The notes under the pieces were generated by a model. That model saw only the letters and a program-made list of their open reading frames with translations. It was not told the DNA's origin and searched no databases. This document shows positions 1 to 4,650 of a DNA stretch of 6,642 bases, piece by piece. Origin of the DNA: an uncultured Treponema sp. (lineage in GTDB: Bacteria > Spirochaetota > Spirochaetia > Treponematales > Treponemataceae); the NCBI RefSeq assembly GCF_938029485.1, contig NZ_CALHGC010000304.1:1-6642 (forward strand), read 5' to 3'. Both the position numbers and the translations under genes were made by a program. How positions within the stretch are numbered: the stretch's first letter is position 1; every line of letters starts with the position of its first letter.

Positions 1-1
1 T

Positions 2-304
2 TTTATACGGGTGTACGAAGATGATGAAACGCACACTGTGGTAGGCTTTATTCATGCTGAAGCGTATGAATTACTGTTTGAAGAAGCGGGGTTCAACATT
101 TTAGAATTGGCAGTCAGTTCCGAACACCAGCACAAGGGGATCGGCAAACAGCTGCTGCGCGCTGTAGAAGTAGAAGCCGCTGCACGGAATTACCGCTTTA
201 TCCGCCTCAACTCCGGCGAGCACCGCACGGAAGCCCATGCGTTTTACGAACATTGCGGTTATTCATGCACCAAGCTGCAAAAACGTTTTATAAAGGAATG
301 GTAA
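2..304 (+). CDS. GNAT-family N-acetyltransferase, 3' part (5' end outside window)
   Basis: The frame is open from the window edge and gives about 100 residues ending in FIKEW. A GNAT enzyme transfers an acetyl group from acetyl-CoA to an amine; the substrate cannot be told from this fragment. The acetyl-CoA pyrophosphate-binding motif Q/RxxGxG/A is visible as QHKGIG, preceded by the beta-strand ILELAVSSEHQ and followed by the usual helix (KQLLRAVEVEAA). The C-terminal part, AHAFYEHCGYSCTKLQKRF, is the typical GNAT ending. A GTG at 11 could be a start, but the residues before it (FIR) fit the family strand and GNAT proteins are usually 140-160 residues, so about 40-50 N-terminal residues lie outside the window. 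Its last bases contain a copy of the 18-bp direct repeat, and its TAA abuts the ATG at 305 (TAAATG). Local GC is high (36 of 60 bases at 121-180). The family call is firm; the function is not. Confidence 0.85.
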   Translation, partial: FIRVYEDDETHTVVGFIHAEAYELLFEEAGFNILELAVSSEHQHKGIGKQLLRAVEVEAAARNYRFIRLNSGEHRTEAHAFYEHCGYSCTKLQKRFIKEW

Positions 305-305
305 A
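288..305 (+). repeat. 18-bp direct repeat, left copy
   Basis: TTATAAAGGAATGGTAAA occurs here and again, identically, at 954-971. This copy encodes the last residues (IKEW) and stop codon of the acetyltransferase and supplies an AAGGA ribosome-binding site 7 nt before the ATG at 305. The two copies bracket the leader ORF and brnTA. Confidence 0.9.
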
Positions 306-349
306 TGAGCAGTAAGAATATAGTGGTTCTGGCAGGTTCTAATGGGTGA
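305..349 (+). pseudogene. 14-codon ORF, likely remnant of a flavodoxin-like reductase; possible leader for brnT
   Basis: The ATG directly follows the acetyltransferase stop and has a well-spaced AAGGA (293-297). The peptide is MSSKNIVVLAGSNG and then TGA. The pattern 'KNIVVLAGS' matches the first beta-strand and phosphate-binding loop of flavodoxin-fold NAD(P)H-dependent FMN reductases (commonly KKIVVLAGSPRKNG). Everything after that is missing. The last 8 bases overlap the brnT start (ATGGGTGA), so ribosomes finishing this ORF would be placed on the brnT ATG, which has no clear ribosome-binding site of its own. What is seen is the ORF, its ribosome-binding site and the overlap. The reductase origin is inferred from 14 residues and could be coincidence. 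Confidence 0.45.
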
Positions 350-659
350 TACAATTATATCAGAAAATAATCTGTTTGAATGGGATAGCCAAAAGAACAG
401 TGATAACATAAAAAAACACGGATTTGGTTTTGATGAGATAACAGACGTTTTTTTAGATCCCTATCTGATCACACTTTATGATGAAAAGCATTCATCTGAG
501 GAAGATCGCTTTTACAGTGTCGGTAGCTTACATGGTTTGCTGATTATTGTAGTATATCATACTGAACGAGATGGAAGAACTCGTATCATATCTGCACGGC
601 AAGCAGAAAAAAAATTGCAGGAGGTGTATTATGACTTCATCAAAAAAATTAACGGCTGA
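342..659 (+). CDS. brnT: BrnT family toxin (DUF497), ribonuclease of a type II toxin-antitoxin pair
   Basis: The 105-residue product carries the family hallmarks in order: FEWD (12-15), KN and NIKKHG (18-27) followed by F30, VFLDP (36-40), a DEKHSSEEDRFYSVG block (47-61), LLIIVVYHTERDG (66-78) and RIISAR (81-86). BrnT toxins have a RelE-like fold, cut RNA and stop translation until neutralised by BrnA; the complex usually represses its own promoter. The ATG at 342 is used because FEWD normally lies about 10 residues from the N-terminus. It lacks a good ribosome-binding site but overlaps the end of the 14-codon ORF at 305-349. The 3' end overlaps brnA by 29 bp, toxin first, as usual for this family. 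A TATAGT (319-324) could be a -10 box, but I see no matching -35. This is a low-GC stretch (19 of 60 bases at 361-420) compared with the upstream gene. No key block is missing, so the toxin looks intact. Confidence 0.92.
   Translation: MGDTIISENNLFEWDSQKNSDNIKKHGFGFDEITDVFLDPYLITLYDEKHSSEEDRFYSVGSLHGLLIIVVYHTERDGRTRIISARQAEKKLQEVYYDFIKKING
619..624 (+). promoter_or_regulatory. brnA ribosome-binding site
   Basis: AGGAGG lies 6 nt before the ATG at 631, inside the end of brnT. It decides the brnA start: the upstream in-frame ATG at 571 has no comparable site and would add 20 residues that are only brnT read in another frame. It is far stronger than the brnT initiation region, which fits antitoxin excess. 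Confidence 0.8.
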
Positions 660-897
660 AAGAATAGAAGCGATTAAAAGACAGCCTATCGTGTATGATG
701 ACGATATTCCTGAATTTACAGATGAACAGTTGCGACAATTCAAACCGGCTCATCCGGAGCATTACGTTCCATCGGCTGTAGAAAAAAAACAAATACAAAT
801 CGGAATAGATAGTGATATCCTCGCTGCTCTTGAGGCTTTTGGTACCGGTTATCAAAACCGTATAAATGATATTCTTCGAAAAGCAGTATTCGGATGA
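631..897 (+). CDS. brnA: BrnA family antitoxin
   Basis: The 88-residue product binds and neutralises BrnT and, with it, represses the operon in characterised members. Visible layout: a basic N-terminus with a helix (LTAERIEAIKRQ, 7-18), the acidic segment VYDDDIPEFTDEQ (21-33) found in most BrnA proteins, then a C-terminal DNA-binding ribbon-helix-helix-like region: strand KKQIQIGID (52-60), first helix SDILAALEAFG (61-71), turn GYQ (73-75) and second helix NRINDILRKAV (76-86). The motif 'GxGYQxRINxxLR' is diagnostic. The start at 631 is set by AGGAGG at 619-624; the gene begins inside brnT, so the two are translationally coupled. It ends 57 nt before the second copy of the 18-bp direct repeat. 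The length is normal for the family and the gene looks intact. Confidence 0.9.
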   Translation: MTSSKKLTAERIEAIKRQPIVYDDDIPEFTDEQLRQFKPAHPEHYVPSAVEKKQIQIGIDSDILAALEAFGTGYQNRINDILRKAVFG

Positions 898-904
898 GTA
901 AGCC

Positions 905-932
905 TTGACGATATGCTGCTTCTGCTTATTAC
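905..932 (+). promoter_or_regulatory. possible promoter for the ABC transporter gene
   Basis: TTGACG (905-910; 5 of 6 to the -35 consensus) is followed after 16 bp by TATTAC (927-932; 4 of 6 to -10). Transcription would start near 939, giving a leader of about 36 nt before the ATG at 975. If real, the transporter is driven from the tail of the brnTA insert, between brnA and the right repeat copy. The call rests on motif match only. Confidence 0.35.
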
Positions 933-953
933 ACACGTTTAAAAACTGTTAGG

Positions 954-971
954 TTATAAAGGAATGGTAAA
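954..971 (+). repeat. 18-bp direct repeat, right copy
   Basis: This is identical to 288-305. In the frame that reads IKEW-stop in the acetyltransferase, this copy also reads IKEW-stop, but a TAG lies two codons upstream of the repeat, so no gene uses it. Here the AAAGGA part (958-963) acts as the ribosome-binding site for the ABC transporter. Confidence 0.9.
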
Positions 972-974
972 ACT

Positions 975-2732
975 ATGTTTGATTTATTGAAAAAGATATA
1001 CGCGATTGCGGGGAAGCAGTCAAAGCGCATAACGGTTATGTTTATCTGCGATATGCTGAAAAGCATGTTTGAAGGTTTTACACTCGGCGGTTTAGGTTAT
1101 TTTTTACTGACGCTGAGCCGAGCTGTGTTTCAGTCGCAGCCGGTTACAAAAAGCAACATCATCACGGTGTTCTGTATTCTGCTGGCAGGTCTGACGGGGA
1201 AAATCATTTTTTCCTATATTTCCGACCGGAATAAAAATATCGCATCGTATACGATGGGGGCGGAGAACCGGCTCGTTATCGGGGATAAGCTGAAAAACGT
1301 GCATTTGGGCTATTTTTCCGAAAGCAGGCTCGGCGATATTTCCGGGGCATTGACCACGGTTATTGCCGACGTTGAAACAATCGATATGATGATCCTCGAA
1401 ATGATGCTTGCGGGCAGCATTCAAACGGTTATCATGGCGCTGTTTGTCTTTCCGTATGATATGGTTACCGGCGGTATCATTTTTATCACATTGGTTGTTG
1501 CGACTTTATTCAATAATTTATTTCAAAAAAAGACGGATGCGGTAACAACAAAACTGACGGAGCTGAAACTGCAGCTCCGTACCGATATTTTGGAATATGT
1601 ACAGGGAATCGGCGTGGTAAAGGCCTTCGGCAGAACAAGCGAAGCGATAAAAAACGTAACGGAAAGTATTAAAAAAAGCAAAACCGGTTTCTTTGCCGTA
1701 GAAAAGACATTGATGCCTTCGTTACTGGTGTTCTCACTGCTTCTTAAACTGGGAACCGTTGCAATTATTGTGAGCGCCTTATACCGCTATTCCGTTGCGG
1801 CGATTGATGTTGAAAAAGCACTCATGTTGATTGTTGCGAGCTTTGTGGTGTTCGGTGGTTTTGAAATAGCAGGCACGATGCAGCGGATGCGCGGTGTAGC
1901 GGTGCAGAATTTGGATACGCTTTTTACGGTTAAAAATATTCAGGTCTTGCCGGAAGGTACGCAGCTGCCGCATGGACATGACGACATTGCCGTCAAAAAC
2001 ATTACCTTCGGATACGGCGGTCAAGGACAAGCCGAGGAAAAGCTCTTCCGCAACTTAGATGTACACATTCCGAAAAACAGCACGACCGCCTTGGTCGGCT
2101 ATTCCGGTTCGGGCAAGACAAGTCTTTGCCAGCTCATTGCGCGGTTTTGGGATGTCAATTCAGGTGAAATACAGCTCGGCGATACCAATATCAAAGATTT
2201 TGCATACGATGCGTTTTTATCAAACTTTACCTTTGTCTTCCAAGATGTCTATTTGTTTGAAGACACGATAAAAAACAATATCAAATTCGGCAAGCCCGAT
2301 GCAACCGACGAAGAAATTATCGCCGTAGCGAAAGCCGCGCAGTGTCATGACTTTATTACGGCATTACCCGACGGCTACGATACCGTGTTACAGGAAGGTG
2401 GCAGCAATCTTTCGGGCGGGGAGCGCCAGCGTATTTCCATCGCGCGGGCAATGCTCAAGCCGAGTTCCATTGTCATCCTCGACGAAGCGACTTCCAGCGT
2501 CGATCCCGAAAACGAAGAAAAACTGATGAGCGCCCTCGATGAACTGCTAAAAAACAAAACCGCAATCATCATTGCGCACCGGCTGTCGACTATCAAAAAT
2601 GCCGATCAGATATTTGTCATGGATAAGGGCAGTATCGTCCAGCACGGTACACACACTGAGCTGATGCGGCAGGACGGTATCTATGCGCACTTTGTCGGTA
2701 TGCGGGAAACTGCGGCTGCATGGAAGGTGTAG
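975..2732 (+). CDS. ABC transporter half-transporter (fused permease and ATPase)
   Basis: The 585-residue inner-membrane protein has an exporter-type (type IV) fold: a transmembrane domain to about residue 305 with hydrophobic spans near 20-50, 62-82, 138-160, 163-182, 246-270 and 280-300, then an ATPase domain from about 335. ATPase motifs are complete: A-loop Tyr347, Walker A GYSGSGKT (375-382), Q-loop Gln423, signature LSGGE (479-483), Walker B IVILDE (499-504) with catalytic Glu504, D-loop SSVD (507-510) and switch His535. It should therefore hydrolyse ATP as a dimer. The style (MGAENRL and IGDKLKNVHLGYF in the first intracellular region) recalls half-transporters usually encoded in pairs and often linked to siderophore or metal import (YbtP/YbtQ-, IrtAB-like), but no partner gene is visible on either side. 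The substrate is unknown. The ATG at 975 has AAAGGA 11 nt upstream, inside the right repeat copy. Confidence 0.93.
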   Translation: MFDLLKKIYAIAGKQSKRITVMFICDMLKSMFEGFTLGGLGYFLLTLSRAVFQSQPVTKSNIITVFCILLAGLTGKIIFSYISDRNKNIASYTMGAENRLVIGDKLKNVHLGYFSESRLGDISGALTTVIADVETIDMMILEMMLAGSIQTVIMALFVFPYDMVTGGIIFITLVVATLFNNLFQKKTDAVTTKLTELKLQLRTDILEYVQGIGVVKAFGRTSEAIKNVTESIKKSKTGFFAVEKTLMPSLLVFSLLLKLGTVAIIVSALYRYSVAAIDVEKALMLIVASFVVFGGFEIAGTMQRMRGVAVQNLDTLFTVKNIQVLPEGTQLPHGHDDIAVKNITFGYGGQGQAEEKLFRNLDVHIPKNSTTALVGYSGSGKTSLCQLIARFWDVNSGEIQLGDTNIKDFAYDAFLSNFTFVFQDVYLFEDTIKNNIKFGKPDATDEEIIAVAKAAQCHDFITALPDGYDTVLQEGGSNLSGGERQRISIARAMLKPSSIVILDEATSSVDPENEEKLMSALDELLKNKTAIIIAHRLSTIKNADQIFVMDKGSIVQHGTHTELMRQDGIYAHFVGMRETAAAWKV

Positions 2733-2809
2733 GAAAACAAAAACCTTTGCAGTTATCTCAATGCCGGTAACATCCGGTAAGATTTTAAGGCATCTCTTCA
2801 CGGAAAAGC

Positions 2810-2833
2810 TGCGGCTTTATTTATTCCGCATTT
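2810..2833 (-). terminator. weak hairpin between convergent genes, possible terminator
   Basis: TGCGG (2810-2814) pairs with CCGCA (2826-2830) around an 11-nt AT-rich loop. Reading on the minus strand the stem is followed by GCTTTTCC, reading on the plus strand by TTT. It sits between the ABC transporter stop and the lipoprotein stop. The stem is only 5 bp, so this is tentative. Confidence 0.22.
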
Positions 2834-2867
2834 CAGCAGCAATACGTCTTATATCAAACGTATCTTT

Positions 2868-3296
2868 CTATTGTGCTATTCCTTTTGCAATAAACATTTC
2901 TTGCCAAAATGCATTTTCCGCAGTTATTGTTATGGTACCGTTCAACGTATTGGTTCCTTTTTTTATATACACATCGATTCCGTTTGCTACAAATTTATCA
3001 TAGTTGTTAATATCTTTCGGCATTCCGACAATCACGGTCGGATCTACAATAGTACCGCCTCACGATGCTCCCATCGCTACACAATAGACGACAGCCGCTT
3101 TTTGCTTACTCAGCGCTGCAAGTGCCTTATCGTCAATCACTACACAGGCAACCGGCTTTTCGGCAATAGTTTTAACCTTTGCGTTTGAAGCACAGGAACG
3201 AACTGGAGCTTGCCGTCCTTCAGATTTACAAGCGATACTTCCTAATGCCAGCAAGATGCAGCATATATACGGTAAACTTTTTTTATATTTTGCCAT
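2868..3296 (-). CDS. putative selenocysteine-containing lipoprotein, HesB/IscA-like (CC/Se-motif type)
   Basis: The minus-strand frame runs from ATG (3294-3296) to TAG (2868-2870), 142 codons, interrupted only by TGA at 3060-3062 (codon 79). Start choice: GGGAG (3304-3308) lies 7 nt upstream, and the product begins MAKYKK, then a hydrophobic stretch ending LGSIAC. This is a lipoprotein signal peptide with Cys23 as the lipidated residue; Ser at -3 is tolerated in spirochaete lipoboxes. After a linker, residues 47-142 form one small domain: KALAALSKQKAAVVYCV, then GAS-TGA-GG, then DPTVIVGMPKD, NGIDVYIKKG and a closing AFWQEMFIAKGI. From memory this order (strand, Cys/Sec-Gly, GxP, DGIxVYxxKG, FxxKGI) matches small HesB/IscA-like '(seleno)proteins' that bear Cys or Sec at the TGA position. 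A SECIS-like hairpin follows at 3024-3042. Role: probably thiol/selenol redox or metal binding on the outside of a membrane (inference). The alternative is a pseudogene with one nonsense mutation. A call stopping at the TGA would give 78 residues. Confidence 0.72.
3024..3042 (-). promoter_or_regulatory. candidate bacterial SECIS element
   Basis: On the minus strand TCCGAC (3042-3037) pairs perfectly with GTCGGA (3029-3024) around the 7-nt loop CGUGAUU. The stem starts 17 nt and the loop 23 nt after the in-frame UGA. Bacterial SECIS hairpins, which bind SelB, lie within the coding sequence just downstream of UGA, with the apical loop roughly 16-37 nt away and a G among the first two loop bases. 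All three hold here, including a GU in the loop. A GGC directly after the UGA can also pair with GCC at 3021-3019 as a lower stem. Confidence 0.6.
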
Positions 3297-3303
3297 CGTT
3301 GCT

Positions 3304-3308
3304 CTCCC
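3304..3308 (-). promoter_or_regulatory. ribosome-binding site of the selenoprotein candidate
   Basis: GGGAG on the minus strand, 7 nt before the ATG at 3296. It fixes the start at the lipoprotein signal peptide rather than at the in-frame TTG at 3332, whose extra residues (QPYYFRDGRAT) would spoil the signal sequence. Confidence 0.7.
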
Positions 3309-3403
3309 ATCACGAAAATAATAAGGTTGCAATCGGCTCTAATACCCTTTGTACCGAATTGTTTGATTAGTAGAAATTATTTCCCGTACGGACTTATGCG
3401 GTA

Positions 3404-3477
3404 TGGGCAATGCTGGAATCGAACCAGCGACCCCAAGCGTGTCATGCTTGTACTCTAACCAACTGAGCTAATTGCCC
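3404..3477 (-). tRNA. tRNA-Val (anticodon GAC)
   Basis: Read on the minus strand, all arms fold: acceptor GGGCAAT/ATTGCCC (7 bp), D stem GCTC/GAGT with GG in the D loop, anticodon stem CAAGC/GCTTG with loop ATGACAC giving anticodon GAC (decodes GUC/GUU valine), 5-base variable region GGGTC, T stem GCTGG/CCAGC with loop TTCGATT, and discriminator A at 3404. No CCA follows (the next bases are TACC), so CCA must be added after 3' trimming. It has a good promoter at 3501-3529. Confidence 0.97.
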
Positions 3478-3500
3478 GCATCAAACAAATAACAGGGAAG

Positions 3501-3529
3501 AGTTTATCTTATTTTACTATTTACGTCAA
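3501..3529 (-). promoter_or_regulatory. promoter of tRNA-Val
   Basis: On the minus strand TTGACG (3529-3524; 5 of 6 to consensus) and TAAACT (3506-3501; 4 of 6) are separated by exactly 17 bp. Transcription would begin near 3494, about 17 nt before the mature tRNA 5' end. The -35 box shares bases with that of the divergent rnz promoter. Confidence 0.7.
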
Positions 3530-3548
3530 GACTTAAAATAGGTATACT
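3520..3548 (+). promoter_or_regulatory. promoter of rnz
   Basis: TTTACG (3520-3525; 4 of 6 to -35) and TATACT (3543-3548; 5 of 6 to -10) are separated by 17 bp. The predicted transcription start, about 3555, lies only some 5 nt before the rnz ATG at 3560, so the message would be nearly leaderless. Confidence 0.6.
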
Positions 3549-3559
3549 ACTTTCCATCT

Positions 3560-4486
3560 ATGAATCTGGAAGCTTTTATCTTAGGCTGCGGAGGCATGAT
3601 GCCTTTACCGTACCGCCACCTTACTTCGGTTTTACTCCGTCGTGAAGGCGATTTATTTCTCTTTGATGCAGGTGAAGGCACGCAAGTTTCCCTACGCCGC
3701 CTCAATCTCCGATGGAAAAAAATCAACACGATCTTTATCAGTCATACTCATGCGGATCATGTAACGGGTTTACCGGGAATTCTGATGTTATCGGCGCAGG
3801 TTGACCGCGATGAGCCGCTTTACATTATCGGGCCGCCGAAAATTAAAGAATATATCGAAACCAGCCGGCAAGTTCTCGATATGTACATTAATTACGAAAT
3901 TATCATCCGCGAGATTACCGAACCCGGTATCGTGTATAAAACCGACGAATTTCAAGTGCGGGCATTTTGGCTTGAACATACGAAGCCATGCCTTGGATAT
4001 GTATTCGAAGAATTTCCGCGTCCCGGCGCATTCGATCCCGAAGCCGCGCGTAGGCTTAATGTCCCGTGCGGGCCGCTCTGGTCAAAGCTGCAGGTGGGGG
4101 AAGCGGTAAAAGCTGCGGACGGCACTGTCGTAGAAAGCAGTCAAGTGCTCGGCCCCCCCCGAAGCGGCCGAAAATTCAGCTTTGTAACCGACACAAAATA
4201 TCTGCCGACTATCGCGCCGGAAGTTGCCGATTCCGACTTCTTAGTATGTGAGTCGATGTTTGAAAAAGGTATGGAACAGGATGCTGCCGAAAAAAAACAC
4301 ATGACCTGCACGCAGGCAGCCCGAATTGCACGGGATGCAGCGGTAAAAAAGATGGCGCTTATTCACTATAGTCCCCGTTATACGGATCATGATTTAAAGC
4401 AGCTTCTCAAAGATGCTCAAGAGATATTCCCAAATACGGTTCTATCAAAAGACCGAATGGTAGAAACAATCGAATATCAGGACTAA
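3560..4486 (+). CDS. rnz: ribonuclease Z (tRNA 3' endonuclease)
   Basis: The 308-residue product is a short-form tRNase Z of the metallo-beta-lactamase fold. It cuts the 3' trailer off tRNA precursors, normally just after the discriminator base, so that CCA can be added. Zinc-site motifs are complete: SHTHADH (61-67; His62, His64, Asp66, His67), EHTKPCLGY (139-147; His140), FVTDTKY (208-214; Asp211), HMT with His247, and LIHYSPRY (267-274; His269). The substrate-positioning segment CGPLWSKLQVGE (170-181) and LGPPRSGRK (197-205) are also family-typical. The start at 3560 is supported by the usual opening (MNLEAFILGCGG). No ribosome-binding site precedes it and the predicted transcription start is about 5 nt upstream. 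A run of eight C (4153-4160) lies in the GPP codons. The divergent neighbour is a CCA-less tRNA, a natural substrate. The 3' end runs into a strong hairpin. Confidence 0.95.
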   Translation: MNLEAFILGCGGMMPLPYRHLTSVLLRREGDLFLFDAGEGTQVSLRRLNLRWKKINTIFISHTHADHVTGLPGILMLSAQVDRDEPLYIIGPPKIKEYIETSRQVLDMYINYEIIIREITEPGIVYKTDEFQVRAFWLEHTKPCLGYVFEEFPRPGAFDPEAARRLNVPCGPLWSKLQVGEAVKAADGTVVESSQVLGPPRSGRKFSFVTDTKYLPTIAPEVADSDFLVCESMFEKGMEQDAAEKKHMTCTQAARIARDAAVKKMALIHYSPRYTDHDLKQLLKDAQEIFPNTVLSKDRMVETIEYQD

Positions 4487-4494
4487 ACAATGGG

Positions 4495-4530
4495 ACTGTC
4501 CAAAAGCTTTCAGTTTTTGGACAGTTTCCT
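4495..4530 (+). terminator. rnz terminator hairpin
   Basis: ACTGTCCAAAA (4495-4505) pairs perfectly with TTTTGGACAGT (4515-4525). The stem extends inward by a G-T, a C-G and a T-A pair to a 3-nt loop (TTC), 14 bp in all. It begins 8 nt after the rnz stop and is followed by TTTCCTT. The T tract is short, but stem strength and position fit a terminator. It may also stop minus-strand transcripts from the right-hand genes. Confidence 0.72.
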
Positions 4531-4549
4531 TAGATTTAACTGCGGTTTG

Positions 4550-4575
4550 TGCGGAGAGAGCTTCATATCTCCGCA
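4550..4575. repeat. inverted repeat between convergent genes
   Basis: TGCGGAGA (4550-4557) is matched by TCTCCGCA (4568-4575) across a 10-nt spacer: a perfect 8-bp stem. It lies downstream of the envelope gene ending at 4651 (minus) and may help end its transcript, but no T tract follows on either strand. A longer CCTCAA/TTGAGG pair (4576-4581 and 4607-4612) follows directly. I see no gene in 4531-4650. Confidence 0.5.
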
Positions 4576-4650
4576 CCTCAACGGCGCTCTATACCAAAGT
4601 TATTAATTGAGGAGTTTCTTAAAAATCAATTCGTTTTTAGCGGTACTTTT

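Noticed and set aside
319..324. TATAGT as a -10 box for brnTA
   Set aside because: No -35-like hexamer lies 16-18 bp upstream, and the position is inside the leader ORF; one hexamer is not enough for a promoter call.
571..630. N-terminal extension of brnA from the ATG at 571
   Set aside because: These codons are brnT read in another frame; the AGGAGG at 619-624 marks the start at 631, and BrnA proteins of about 88 residues are normal.
2773..2780. Tandem CCGGTAA copies near 2764-2779 as a regulatory repeat
   Set aside because: Two 7-bp copies 3-4 nt apart between convergent genes have no obvious target gene; likely chance.
2683..3188. Overlapping plus-strand ORFs at 2683-3003 and 2871-3188
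   Set aside because: They lie antisense to the selenoprotein candidate, have low-complexity Ser/Tyr/Ile-rich translations, no ribosome-binding site and no recognisable domain.
2868..3296. Pseudogene with a nonsense mutation as the main reading
   Set aside because: It cannot be excluded, but the 63 codons after the TGA are clean, complete the domain and carry a SECIS-like hairpin at the right distance; a selenoprotein explains more.
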